From Haliea sp040221975 (GTDB lineage Bacteria > Pseudomonadota > Gammaproteobacteria > Pseudomonadales > Halieaceae): a stretch of DNA of 64,000 nt. This document shows positions 19,221 to 28,792 of this stretch, piece by piece. The stretch's first letter is position 1; each line of letters starts with the position of its first letter. The notes beneath the pieces were generated by a model. That model was not told where the DNA came from. It did no database searches and saw only the letters and a list, made by a program, of their open reading frames with translations. Location of the stretch: the NCBI GenBank assembly GCA_040221975.1, contig JAVJWR010000004.1, forward strand, positions 4,319 through 68,318, written 5' to 3'. A program made the translations under genes and the position numbers.

Positions 19221-20894
19221 ATGCAGACAAGAGATTTGGACGACGGCCTGACAGTATCCGGCCAGATTGGCAGCGACGACATGCCGGCACTCGCCGCCCG
19301 GGGGGTTCGGCATGTCATCTGCAACCGGCCCGATGGCGAGGGCCCGGACCAGCCCGCGTTTGCCGAGATCAAGCGCGCTGCCGAGGCCGTGGGTATCGAG
19401 GCGCACTACCTGCCGGTGACCGCGGGCAATGTGCGCGATGAAGAGGCCGCGGAATTCGGCCGTCTGCTGGCGGCGGTCACCGGGCCCGTGCACGCCTACT
19501 GCCGCACCGGCATGCGCTCGACTACCCTCTGGGCCCTGTCGCGCAATGCATCGGGTCCGGGGCTGGCGGAGATTGTCCGCCGCGCCCACGAGGCCGGCTA
19601 CGACATGAGCGGGGTAGCCGCGCGTATCGCCGGCACCGGGGTCAAGGACGGCGGCATGGTGCTGGCGGAATACGATGTGGTGGTCGTGGGCGGCGGTGCC
19701 GGTGGTATCGCGGTGGCGTCCAGCCTGTTGGCCCGCGACAGGAACCTGAGCGTCGCCATCGTTGACCCGGCGGATATCCACTACTACCAGCCCGGCTGGA
19801 CCTTTGTTGGCGCGGGGATTTTCAAGCCGGCGCAGACCGCGAAGACGATGGCCTCGCTGATCCCCAAGGGCGTCGACTGGGTCAAGGCCGCGGTGGCCGC
19901 GTTTGATCCCGGCCGGCACTCGGTGATCCTGGAGGGCTGTCGCATTCTGCGCTATCGCCGGCTGGTGGTGGCCGCCGGGCTGAAGTTGAACTGGGATGGG
20001 GTCGAGGGCTTGACCGAGACTCTGGGGCGCAATGGCGTGACCTCCAACTACCGCTTTGATCTCGCCCCCTATACCTGGCAGCTGGTGCGCAATCTGCGCG
20101 GTGGCCGGGCGCTGTTCACCCAGCCCCCCATGCCGATCAAGTGTGCCGGCGCTCCGCAGAAGGCGATGTACCTGTCCGCTGATCACTGGCGCCGGGAAAA
20201 ATGCCTGGACAGTATCGAAATCGAGTTCTACAACGCTGGCGCGGTGTTGTTCGGGGTGCAGGACTATGTGCCGGCACTGATGGAGTATGTCGAGGCCTAC
20301 GGCGCGCAACTCAATTTCAACCAGCGTCTGGTCCGGGTGGACGGCGACCAGCGCACCGCCTGGTTCGAGCACACGGATGCCGACGACAAGGTGGAGCGTG
20401 TCTCCCGTTACTTCGACCTGCTGCATGTAGTGCCGCCGCAGACAGCGCCCGATTTCATCCGCGCCAGTCCGTTGGCAGACGACAACGGTTGGGTGGACGT
20501 GGACCAGACCACCCTGCGCCACAAGCGCTTCGAGAATATCTGGGCCCTGGGTGATGTCATGAACGCGCCCAATGCGAAGACCGCCGCGGCGGCGCGGATG
20601 CAGGCCCCGGTGGTGGCCAACAACCTGCTGGCCGACATGGGCCGGGTGCGGGGAGTGGCTCACTACAACGGCTACGGCTCCTGCCCGTTGACCGTAGAGC
20701 GGGGCAAAATCGTACTCGCAGAGTTTGGCTACGGTGGTAAGCTGTTGCCGAGCATGCCGCGCTGGCTGATAGACGGTACCCGTCCCAGTCGCGCGGCGTG
20801 GTTTCTGAAGGAGCGGATGCTGCCACCGATCTACTGGAAAGCGATGTTGCGGGGCAAGGAGTGGCTGGCAAGCCCGGTAATTGGCGAGGATTGA
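19221..20894 (+). CDS. sqr: DUF442 phosphatase-like domain fused to sulfide:quinone oxidoreductase
   Basis: Two-domain, 557-residue protein. Residues 1 to about 140 are a DUF442 (TIGR01244-type) phosphatase-fold domain with the active-site-like loop HAYCRTGMRST (C94, R99). Residues about 150-557 are a flavoprotein with the FAD motif VVVGGGAGGIA and type II SQR features: C308 in PIKCAGAPQK and C488 in GYGSCPLT, expected to form the redox cysteine pair. It would oxidise sulfide, pass electrons to quinone, and hand the sulfane sulfur to a thiol for the upstream dioxygenase; the quinol would feed CydAB. In other bacteria DUF442 is found alone or fused to ETHE1-like enzymes, so its role is probably sulfur transfer. 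Confidence 0.92.
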   Translation: MQTRDLDDGLTVSGQIGSDDMPALAARGVRHVICNRPDGEGPDQPAFAEIKRAAEAVGIEAHYLPVTAGNVRDEEAAEFGRLLAAVTGPVHAYCRTGMRSTTLWALSRNASGPGLAEIVRRAHEAGYDMSGVAARIAGTGVKDGGMVLAEYDVVVVGGGAGGIAVASSLLARDRNLSVAIVDPADIHYYQPGWTFVGAGIFKPAQTAKTMASLIPKGVDWVKAAVAAFDPGRHSVILEGCRILRYRRLVVAAGLKLNWDGVEGLTETLGRNGVTSNYRFDLAPYTWQLVRNLRGGRALFTQPPMPIKCAGAPQKAMYLSADHWRREKCLDSIEIEFYNAGAVLFGVQDYVPALMEYVEAYGAQLNFNQRLVRVDGDQRTAWFEHTDADDKVERVSRYFDLLHVVPPQTAPDFIRASPLADDNGWVDVDQTTLRHKRFENIWALGDVMNAPNAKTAAAARMQAPVVANNLLADMGRVRGVAHYNGYGSCPLTVERGKIVLAEFGYGGKLLPSMPRWLIDGTRPSRAAWFLKERMLPPIYWKAMLRGKEWLASPVIGED

Positions 20895-20898
20895 GTAT

Positions 20899-22653
20899 TT
20901 GCACACGCTGAGGCGCTACCTGCCGATACTGGACTGGGGTCGTCGCTACAACCGCGGCGCGCTCATGGACGATGGCCTCGCGGCACTGATCGTTACCGTG
21001 ATGCTGATCCCCCAGTCCCTGGCCTACGCCATGCTGGCGGGGTTGCCGCCGGAGATGGGGCTGTACGCCAGCATGCTGCCGCTGGTGGCCTACGCCCTGT
21101 TCGGCACCAGCACCACGCTGTCGGTGGGTCCGGTGGCCGTGGTGTCGCTGATGACGGCCTCGGCCGTGGCGCAGATCGCCGAGGCGGGTTCCGGCGCCTA
21201 TATCGAAGCGGCGATCCTGCTGTCCCTGATGTCCGGGGGCATGCTGCTGTTGTTCGGCTTTTTCCGCCTGGGCTTTCTCGCCAGCTTTCTTTCGCACCCC
21301 GTGATCGCCGGCTTTATCACCGCCTCCGGCGTGATCATCGCGATCAGCCAGGTGCGCCATATCCTCGGTATCGAGGCACACGGGGACAACCTGCTGCAGC
21401 TGGTGACCAGCCTTGCCGGCACCGTTGCCACTGCCCACCTGCCCACCCTGGTCACGGGGGGGGCGACGCTGCTGTTCCTGCTCTGGGTGCGCAGTGGCCT
21501 GAAACCGGTGCTGGTGCGGCTGGGCATGTCGGACTACTGGGCCGGCATGCTGACCCGCACCGGGCCGGTGTTTGCGGTGATCGGCACCAGCGTCGCGGCT
21601 TATTATCTTGACCTCGGCGCCCGGGGCGTGTCGCTGGTGGGGCATATCCCCGCCGGCCTGCCGGAATTTACCCTGCCGGTGCTGGTGCATCCGGCCTGGC
21701 GCGAGCTGCTGGTATCGGCGCTGCTGATTTCCATCATCGGCTTTGTCGAGTCAGTGTCGGTGGGGCATACGCTGGCCGCCCGGCGCCGCCAGCGCATCGT
21801 GCCGGACCAGGAACTGATCGGTCTCGGCGCCTCCAACATGGCCGCGGCCTTCTCCGGCGGCTACCCGGTCACTGGCGGTTTTGCCCGCTCCATCGTCAAT
21901 TTTGATGCCGGTGCCGCCACTCCGGCGTCCGGCATCCTGACTGCGCTGGGGATAGCCCTGTCAGCCGTGTTCTTTACCCCGTACCTTGCCTACCTGCCCA
22001 ATGCCACCCTGGCCGCAACCATTATCGTCGCGGTGCTGTCGCTGGTGGACTTTTCCATTCTCAAGCGCACCTGGGACTACGGTGTCTCGGATTTCGTGGC
22101 GGTCGCGATCACCATCTTTGTCACTCTGGGGCTCGGGGTGGAGACCGGGGTGGCCTGCGGTGTGCTGGCGTCGCTGGCGCTGCACCTGTACAAGACCTCG
22201 CGGCCGCACATGGCGGTGGTGGGTGAGGTGCCGGGTACCGAGCACTACCGCAATGTCGACCGCCACGAGGTGATTACCCGCAGCGATATCCTCTCCCTGC
22301 GCATCGATGAAAGCCTGTACTTCGCCAATGCCAGCTTTGTCGAATCGCGTCTCTACACCCTGCTGGAGGAGCGGCCGGAAGCGCGCCACGTGATCCTCAT
22401 GTGCACCGCGGTCAACGAGATTGACCTGAGTGCGCTGGAAGCCCTGGAATCCATCAACCGCCAGTTGCGGGACCGCAACATCACCCTGCACCTGTCGGAG
22501 GTGAAAGGGCCGGTGATGGACGTGCTGCGCCACACCCATTTCCTCGAGGAATTGTCCGGCAAGGTATTCCTGTCCCAGCACCACGCGTTCCAGCACGTGA
22601 TGGCGGTGGAGGACGAGACCCACAGGGACCAGCCACACAACTGGGTCATCTGA
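20899..22653 (+). CDS. SulP family anion transporter with STAS domain
   Basis: Inner-membrane SLC26/SulP carrier, about 584 residues: a long membrane domain (about 20-410) with PQSLAYAMLAGLPPEMGLYASMLP and SVGPVAVVSLMT, then a cytoplasmic STAS domain (about 435-550). As last gene of the sulfide operon it probably moves sulfate or sulfite, end products of persulfide oxidation. The frame has no early ATG. TTG at 20899 has GAGGA eight bases upstream; TTG at 20881, which overlaps sqr, is the alternative and would add six residues. Confidence 0.87.
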   Translation: MHTLRRYLPILDWGRRYNRGALMDDGLAALIVTVMLIPQSLAYAMLAGLPPEMGLYASMLPLVAYALFGTSTTLSVGPVAVVSLMTASAVAQIAEAGSGAYIEAAILLSLMSGGMLLLFGFFRLGFLASFLSHPVIAGFITASGVIIAISQVRHILGIEAHGDNLLQLVTSLAGTVATAHLPTLVTGGATLLFLLWVRSGLKPVLVRLGMSDYWAGMLTRTGPVFAVIGTSVAAYYLDLGARGVSLVGHIPAGLPEFTLPVLVHPAWRELLVSALLISIIGFVESVSVGHTLAARRRQRIVPDQELIGLGASNMAAAFSGGYPVTGGFARSIVNFDAGAATPASGILTALGIALSAVFFTPYLAYLPNATLAATIIVAVLSLVDFSILKRTWDYGVSDFVAVAITIFVTLGLGVETGVACGVLASLALHLYKTSRPHMAVVGEVPGTEHYRNVDRHEVITRSDILSLRIDESLYFANASFVESRLYTLLEERPEARHVILMCTAVNEIDLSALEALESINRQLRDRNITLHLSEVKGPVMDVLRHTHFLEELSGKVFLSQHHAFQHVMAVEDETHRDQPHNWVI

Positions 22654-22754
22654 CACCCGGGCCGCGATGTGCGTCGCCTGTCGCCCTGGCGGCGGTGACA
22701 AGCGGGCTCTTTGCCAGTAATGTGGACCGGTACTGAGTCAGCGGAGATAACAAC

Positions 22755-24815
22755 ATGAACTACTTCGTTACCGGCGGTACCGGGTTTATCGGCCGCTTCC
22801 TGGTGCCCCGGCTGCTGGATCGGGGCGGGCGCGTCTACCTGCTGGTGCGCCCCGGCTCCGTGGCCAAGGTGGATGGGCTCCGGGAACTCTGGGGGGCGAC
22901 CCGGCAACAGGTGGTCGCGGTGGAGGGTGATCTCGGCCTGCCCAAACTCGGGGTGAAACCCGCGTGGGTGCGTCAGCATGCGGGCAAGATCGATCATTTC
23001 TTCCACCTCGCTGCCATCTATGACATGAAGGCCAGTGCCGCCAGTCAGCGAACCAGCAACGTCGAGGGAACCCGGCAGGCGGTGGCGCTGGCGAAGTCGC
23101 TGAAGGCCGGCTGCTTCCACCAGGTCAGTTCGATCGCGGCGGCCGGACTCTACGAGGGCACCTTTACCGAGGACATGTTCGAGGAAGCGGGGGCGCTGGA
23201 TCATCCCTACTTCCAGACCAAGCACGAGTCCGAGGGTATCGTGCGCGCGGAAAAGCGCCTGAAGTGGCGCATCTACCGCCCCGGCATGGTTGTCGGCCAC
23301 TCGCGCACCGGCGAGATGGACAAGGTCGACGGCCCCTACTATTTCTTCGAGACCCTGCACAACCTGAGCAGCGTCGTGCCGGAAGGCTTTCCGCTGCTGA
23401 TGAACAAGGCCGGCCTGCTCAATATCGTGCCGGTGGATTACGTGGTCAAGGCCATGGACCATCTGGCCCACCTGCCCGGTCACGATCGCGAGTGTTTCTT
23501 TCTCACCGATCCGGACGGGATTCGGGTGGGCGATGTGCTCAAGACGCTGATGCGTGTCTCCCACGGCCCCCGCCTGCACGCGGTCAACGCCTCCCTGGTG
23601 GATGCCGCGACGCGCCTGGCGGGCAAGGGCATTGGCCGCATGCAACCGGTGAAAAAGCTGGGAGAGCGACTGCTGCAACGTATGGGCATACCGCCCCAGG
23701 TGGTTGCCTACATCAACTATCCGACGCGGTTTGATTCCAGCCGCACCCGCGCCCTGCTGGAACCCGCGGGCATCATCTGCCCGCCCTTCGAAGAGTACGC
23801 CCAGCCGATCTGGGACTACTGGCAGCATTTCCTGCGCAAGGACTCGGCGTCCGTGGTGGCGGAGGTCGACAGCCTGTTCGATCGACTGGTCGGCCGTCCC
23901 ACCCTGGCGGCCCTGCGGCGGCGCGTGCGCGGCAAGGTTGTCGTGGTCACCGGAGCCACTTCGGGCATAGGCCGCGAGTGCGCCCTGCGGCTGGCGCGGG
24001 CCGATGCCCAGGTGGTCCTGGTGGCGCGCACGGTGGCAAAGCTGGACAGCACCCTGGCGGAGATCGCCGCGGCAGGTGGAACGGCCAGGGCCTATGCCTG
24101 TGACGTCGCCGATCTCGCGGCCTGTGACCGCCTGGTGCGCGATGTCAGCGCCGATCTCGGCGGTGCGGATATCCTGATCAACAACGCCGGCCGCTCCATC
24201 CGCCGCTCGGTGCGCTACAGCTATGATCGCTTTCACGACTTCGAGCGCACCATGCAGCTCAACTATTTTGGCGCACTGAGGTTGATTACGGGCTTCCTGC
24301 CCGGCATGGAGGCGCGTCAGGAGGGGCAGATCATCAACATCTCCTCGATTGGTGTACTCACCAGCCCGCCGCGCTTCTCCGCCTATGTGGCCTCCAAGGC
24401 GGCACTGGACGCGTTCAGCCTGTGCGCGGCGCCGGAGTACCGGCACTGCAATATCGAGTTCACCACTATCCACATGCCGCTGGTACGCACGCCCATGATC
24501 GCGCCCACCGGGCTCTACAGGGCCTTCCCCACCCTCTCTCCAGAGCAGGCGAGGGACCTGGTGATGCGGGCCATCGTGACCCGGACCAAGAAGGTGTCGA
24601 CATCGCTGGGTGTGGCCGGGGCCCTGGCCCAGGCGACCATGCCGGGTTTCACCGAGGCCTTTCTGAGCCAGGCCTACGAACTGTTTCCCGACTCACCGGC
24701 GGCCCGGGGGCTGAGCGAAGAAGAGGCCACCGCGGAGCTGGCGGATCTGCCTTCATCGCGCCTGGCCCTGGCGCGCAAGCTCTTTTCCCAGGTCATGCGC
24801 GGCGGCCACTGGTGA
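22755..24815 (+). CDS. Two-domain fatty acyl-CoA (acyl-ACP) reductase forming fatty alcohol
   Basis: A 686-residue fusion. Residues 1 to about 370 are an extended-SDR reductase (TGGTGFIGRF at 6-15, FHLAAIYDM, YFQTKHESE). Residues about 390-660 are a classical SDR (VVVTGATSGIG near 397, NNAGRSIRRS, YVASKAALDAFS with Y544 and K548). Order, length and motifs closely follow the Marinobacter enzyme Maqu_2507, which reduces acyl-CoA through aldehyde to alcohol for wax esters. The C-terminal half alone resembles Acr1. No wax synthase is in the window. It stands alone between sulP and pilU. Confidence 0.88.
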   Translation: MNYFVTGGTGFIGRFLVPRLLDRGGRVYLLVRPGSVAKVDGLRELWGATRQQVVAVEGDLGLPKLGVKPAWVRQHAGKIDHFFHLAAIYDMKASAASQRTSNVEGTRQAVALAKSLKAGCFHQVSSIAAAGLYEGTFTEDMFEEAGALDHPYFQTKHESEGIVRAEKRLKWRIYRPGMVVGHSRTGEMDKVDGPYYFFETLHNLSSVVPEGFPLLMNKAGLLNIVPVDYVVKAMDHLAHLPGHDRECFFLTDPDGIRVGDVLKTLMRVSHGPRLHAVNASLVDAATRLAGKGIGRMQPVKKLGERLLQRMGIPPQVVAYINYPTRFDSSRTRALLEPAGIICPPFEEYAQPIWDYWQHFLRKDSASVVAEVDSLFDRLVGRPTLAALRRRVRGKVVVVTGATSGIGRECALRLARADAQVVLVARTVAKLDSTLAEIAAAGGTARAYACDVADLAACDRLVRDVSADLGGADILINNAGRSIRRSVRYSYDRFHDFERTMQLNYFGALRLITGFLPGMEARQEGQIINISSIGVLTSPPRFSAYVASKAALDAFSLCAAPEYRHCNIEFTTIHMPLVRTPMIAPTGLYRAFPTLSPEQARDLVMRAIVTRTKKVSTSLGVAGALAQATMPGFTEAFLSQAYELFPDSPAARGLSEEEATAELADLPSSRLALARKLFSQVMRGGHW

Positions 24816-24876
24816 TACAGTAGCCACTCGGCGCCGCACGCCGCATGCGAACACACGCCTCCAGGAGAAGTGACTG

Positions 24877-25992
24877 ATGGCAGTAACCGATCTCGAAATA
24901 GCGCCCTACCTGTCGGTCATGGTGACCAAGGGCGGTGAGGACATGTACCTGCACACGGGCGCGAAGATCCTGTTCAAGGGTCCCGGCGGTTTCGCCTGGA
25001 TGGGCGATGAGCTGGAGCCGGGACACGTGGAACGGATATTCCGGTCCCTGGCCACGGACGTCAAGATCAGGGATTTCGAGGAGCACGGAGAGGTGGACTT
25101 CGGCGTCAGCATCCAGAAGGTGGGCCGCTTCCGCGCCAATGCCTTTCGCCAGCGCGGTGAAGTGTCCCTGGTGTTCCGCTACGTGCACAGTGAGATCCCC
25201 ACCATTGAAAGCCTGTCCCTGCCGAAGGTCCTGCAGGACCTGGTAATGCAGAAAAACGGGCTGGTGCTGGTGGTCGGGGCCACCGGCAGCGGCAAGTCCA
25301 CTACCCTGGCGGCGATGGTGGACCATCGCAACAGCAACGCGGCGGGACACATCCTGACGCTGGAAGAGCCGATCGAGTATCTGCACAAGCACAAGAAGTC
25401 GGTGGTGGCGCAGCGCGAGATCGGTGTGGATACCGAATCCTTCAGCACCGGCATGCGCTCGGCAATGCGCGAGGCCCCGAACGTGATTCTGGTGGGGGAG
25501 ATTCGCGACACCGAGAGCATGGAGTACGCGCTCAAGTTTGCCAACACCGGGCACCTGTGCCTGAGCACCCTGCACTCGAACAACTCGGTCTCGGCGATCG
25601 AGCGCATGATCAGTTTTTTTGCCATAGAGAACTACAACCAGGAACTGCCACGCATTGCCGACAACTTGCGGGCGGTTATCTGCCAACGGCTGGTACCGAC
25701 CGTGGATGGAAAAAAGACCGCTGCCACGGAAGTGCTGATCAACACCCCGCGGGTCAAGGACCTGATAGAGCGTCATGAGTTCGGAGACATCCACGAGGCC
25801 ATCAAGGCCGGGCACAGTTACGGCATGCACACCTTCGACCAGTCACTGATTGCGCTCTACGAGGCCGGCACCATCAGTGCCGACGTGGCGGTGGAGTTCG
25901 CCGACTCGCGCAACAATGTGTCCCTGCATATCCGGGTCAACAGAAGCGGCAACGACGGTGACATGGACGACATGCAGCTGGAGAAGATCTAG
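24877..25992 (+). CDS. pilU: PilU-like type IV pilus retraction ATPase
   Basis: Cytoplasmic hexameric ATPase of the PilT family; PilU works with PilT to power pilus retraction. The 371 residues show an N-terminal PAS-like domain, Walker A GATGSGKST (134-142), the Asp box LTLEEPIEY, Walker B MREAPNVILVGEIRD and the His box GHLCLSTLHSNN. The Asp/Met-rich C-terminal tail fits PilU better than PilT. PilT is not adjacent, although in pseudomonads the two are linked, so this copy is an orphan here. The start has an AGGAG site. Confidence 0.87.
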   Translation: MAVTDLEIAPYLSVMVTKGGEDMYLHTGAKILFKGPGGFAWMGDELEPGHVERIFRSLATDVKIRDFEEHGEVDFGVSIQKVGRFRANAFRQRGEVSLVFRYVHSEIPTIESLSLPKVLQDLVMQKNGLVLVVGATGSGKSTTLAAMVDHRNSNAAGHILTLEEPIEYLHKHKKSVVAQREIGVDTESFSTGMRSAMREAPNVILVGEIRDTESMEYALKFANTGHLCLSTLHSNNSVSAIERMISFFAIENYNQELPRIADNLRAVICQRLVPTVDGKKTAATEVLINTPRVKDLIERHEFGDIHEAIKAGHSYGMHTFDQSLIALYEAGTISADVAVEFADSRNNVSLHIRVNRSGNDGDMDDMQLEKI

Positions 25993-26039
25993 CGCGACGG
26001 CGCATCCAGCAGGGGATTCGCCCGTTTGCGAATTCCGCG

Positions 26040-26068
26040 TTGACGGGCGGCAGGTCAGACACGATACT
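26040..26068 (+). promoter_or_regulatory. Sigma-70-type promoter upstream of the autotransporter
   Basis: TTGACG and GATACT are separated by exactly 17 bp, giving a transcript start near 26075 and a leader of about 115 bases. A purine-rich AGAAGGAGAT precedes the start region. Confidence 0.6.
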
Positions 26069-26191
26069 TGTGCGTCGTCGCTGTCCGGCTCGAAAGGGTA
26101 ATACCCGGGCGAGGGCATACCAACAAAAGCACAGTTTGCCCAGAATCTCCGGAGAAGGAGATCGGCAGAAGGCTGCGGGGGAGTTTCGAGC

Positions 26192-28744
26192 ATGGATAGT
26201 CGCCGTTGGGCCGGGATTGTTGCCACAATCCTGCTGAGTGTGATTTCGGCGGCAGTCAATGCCGCCACTGTTGCCGTGGGTCGCGACCAGGCCCTGGCTC
26301 TGTCGGATCCGGCTATCGTCCGGGTCGAGGTGCTGGGAGCGGATAATGTGGCTCCGGGAGATCCGGCCGCGCTGGTGGTCGGGTTCAGTGGCCAGAACGC
26401 CTGCCTGGTCTATGTCTACGATGACACTGCGACTCTCAACCAGGATGTGCGCCTGGCGCTGTTCGACGCCAACGACAATATAGTTGGCCTGCCGATCATC
26501 AGTGTCACCAACACCTATTACAACACTGTCGACCCAAGCTGTGGTCCGGTAGTGGTCCCGGCCACCAATGCCGCGCCGGTTGCAGTGAATGACAATTTCG
26601 GCAGTGACTATGCCGGCCGCAATGTGCTGGCCAACGATTTCGACGCCGACGGCGATCCGATCACCGCCAGCCTGGTGTCGGGGCCCCAGAACGGCAGCCT
26701 GACCCTGAACCAGAATGGCAGCTTTGCCTACGTGCCCAACGAGGGTTTCTTCGGCACCGACAGCTTCAGTTACCGGGCCGGTGACTTTGAGGTGCTGAGC
26801 AATGTGGCCACCGTCACCCTGGTGGTGCCGGAACCGGTCAACAACAGCCCGGTTGCCGTGGACGATGATTTCGGTACCGGCTTTGCCGATGCCAGTGTCC
26901 TGGCCAATGACTCGGATCCCGATGGTGATACTCTCAGTGCGGTACTCGAGCAGGGGCCCGCCAACGGTAGCCTGAGCCTCAACGCCAACGGCAGCTTCAG
27001 CTACGCGCCGGCCCCGGGCTTCGTCGGCCAGGTGACCTTTACCTATCGCGCCTCCGATGGCCGGGCCCTGAGCAGCGTGGCCACGGTCAGGTTCGTGATC
27101 AGCCTGGACGCCTCCGCGCCACCGGTCGCGGTGGACGATGACTTCGCCGCTGACTTCAGTGCCGGCAATGTGCTGGACAACGATCTCTTTTTCAACGCCG
27201 GTGACCTGACCGTGGTCAAGGTCACCGATCCCGTCGGCGGCGAGTTGCAGCTGAACGCGGATGGCAGCTACGATTATCGACCCTTCGCCGGGTTTACCGG
27301 CACCGACTCCTTTACCTACCTGTTGCGGGACCTGGCTGGGCGCGATTCCAATGTGGCGACGGTGGTCTTCAGTGTCGACGGCGATGAGGCCGGTGAGGAA
27401 GGTGTGACTGGCAAAGAGGACGAGGACGGCACCAGTGTATTGGCCAACGCCTCGCGCAACGAGCTGCGCATGTCGCGCCGTATCGACAGCATTTGTACCC
27501 GTTTGCAGCCGGACAGTGCCGACCAGGAGGATCTGCTCACTCTCTGTACCAATCTGCGCAAGCAGGGGACCACGGCGAAGCAGGCCCTGGAGGCGCTGCG
27601 CGCGCTGACGCCGGAAGAGCTGGCGGCCATGGGCAAGTCCGTGCGGGTGCTCTCTTTCTCCCGTTTCCGCAATATTGGCGCGCGCATGGCGCGGGTCCGC
27701 GAGGGCGGTTCCAAGGGCCTGAGCCTGGCGGGCTTGAACCTGAAGTACGGCGATACCGTGGTCTCCGGGGAGCAGCTTGATGTACTCCTCGACGAGTCTC
27801 GTAGGGCCCTGGGCATGGGCGCAAGCGGTGACGCGGATGTGGAGACGGGCGGGGGCGAGCTGCTCGCCGGCAGTCGCGCCGGTCTCTGGGTCCGCGGTGA
27901 TCTCAGTTTTGGCGACCAGGATCGCACCGCCCTGGAATCCGGTTTCGACTTTGACGCCCAGACCCTGACCGGCGGCCTCGATTATCGCATCAGCGACAAT
28001 CTCTTCGTTGGAACCTCGCTGTCGGTGGGAAAGACCGAGGTTGAATTCGAAGACAACGCGGCCACCACCGATACCGACAATTACGCGCTGGCCTTCTATG
28101 GGAGTGTCTATCGCGGCGCCAGCTACATTGACGGGGTGGTCAGCTACGGTTGGTCAGACGTTGAGACCGAGCGCAATATTGTCTACCAGGATTTCGGCGG
28201 CAGCGTCAGCCGCCGTGCGCAGGCGTCCACTGATGGCAACGAGTATTACATCAGCCTGAACGTGGGCCATTCGCTGGACTTCAGTGGCATCAAGTTTGAC
28301 CCCCTGGTGCGGTTCTTCTATCTGGACGGGGAATTCGACGGCTTCACTGAAACCGGCGCCGGCGGTCTCGATCTTATCGTCGACAAGCAGGGTTTCGAGT
28401 CCATGAGCCTGACCGCCAGCGGCCAGCTCAGCTATACGTTCCTGCCGTCCTGGGGGGTGGTGACGCCCTATGTGCGTCTGGAGTACACCAGTGAATTCGA
28501 AGACAGCGCCGACGGCGTGCGCTACCGCTTTGCCAACGATCCCTTTGCCGGGGCGGCTGGCGAAGAGTCGCTGCTCATTGACGTCGATGACCCGGACAGC
28601 AGTTACCTGATCTATGGCGCCGGCGTGGCGGCACAATTCGCCTTCGGTGTCAGTGCCTTTGTCTCGTACCAGGCGCTGGGCAGCTATGAGAACCTGAGCG
28701 GCGAGATCATTTCGCTCGGGATGCGCTGGGAAATGGCGTTCTGA
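26192..28744 (+). CDS. Autotransporter with three Ig/cadherin-like repeats
   Basis: Predicted surface adhesin, 850 residues. A signal peptide (1-24, AVNA/AT) is followed by an N-terminal domain and three tandem repeats at about 128-212, 219-304 and 310-396. Each begins PVAV(N/D)D(N/D)F and contains VLANDxDxDGD-like acidic loops that suggest calcium binding (VCBS/cadherin-like). A flexible acidic linker (396-420) leads to a helical segment with two Cys (C435, C452), then a 12-strand-type autotransporter barrel (about 563-850) ending in Phe. It lies 48 bp upstream of an RTX-type protein and its secretion genes, which suggests a joint role in attachment. It uses its own type Va route. Confidence 0.83.
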   Translation: MDSRRWAGIVATILLSVISAAVNAATVAVGRDQALALSDPAIVRVEVLGADNVAPGDPAALVVGFSGQNACLVYVYDDTATLNQDVRLALFDANDNIVGLPIISVTNTYYNTVDPSCGPVVVPATNAAPVAVNDNFGSDYAGRNVLANDFDADGDPITASLVSGPQNGSLTLNQNGSFAYVPNEGFFGTDSFSYRAGDFEVLSNVATVTLVVPEPVNNSPVAVDDDFGTGFADASVLANDSDPDGDTLSAVLEQGPANGSLSLNANGSFSYAPAPGFVGQVTFTYRASDGRALSSVATVRFVISLDASAPPVAVDDDFAADFSAGNVLDNDLFFNAGDLTVVKVTDPVGGELQLNADGSYDYRPFAGFTGTDSFTYLLRDLAGRDSNVATVVFSVDGDEAGEEGVTGKEDEDGTSVLANASRNELRMSRRIDSICTRLQPDSADQEDLLTLCTNLRKQGTTAKQALEALRALTPEELAAMGKSVRVLSFSRFRNIGARMARVREGGSKGLSLAGLNLKYGDTVVSGEQLDVLLDESRRALGMGASGDADVETGGGELLAGSRAGLWVRGDLSFGDQDRTALESGFDFDAQTLTGGLDYRISDNLFVGTSLSVGKTEVEFEDNAATTDTDNYALAFYGSVYRGASYIDGVVSYGWSDVETERNIVYQDFGGSVSRRAQASTDGNEYYISLNVGHSLDFSGIKFDPLVRFFYLDGEFDGFTETGAGGLDLIVDKQGFESMSLTASGQLSYTFLPSWGVVTPYVRLEYTSEFEDSADGVRYRFANDPFAGAAGEESLLIDVDDPDSSYLIYGAGVAAQFAFGVSAFVSYQALGSYENLSGEIISLGMRWEMAF

Positions 28745-28792
28745 CGCGGTTAGCGGCGACCCAACCAACAACAGGATTGACAGGGCAGGTAT

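Noticed and set aside
22353..24473. 706-codon open frame on the minus strand
   Set aside because: Complement of the fatty acyl-CoA reductase and sulP genes, both of which have full sets of conserved motifs.
25993..26191. c-di-GMP (GEMM) riboswitch before the autotransporter
   Set aside because: The leader has some hairpin potential, but the conserved GEMM bases and tetraloop-receptor arrangement could not be found.
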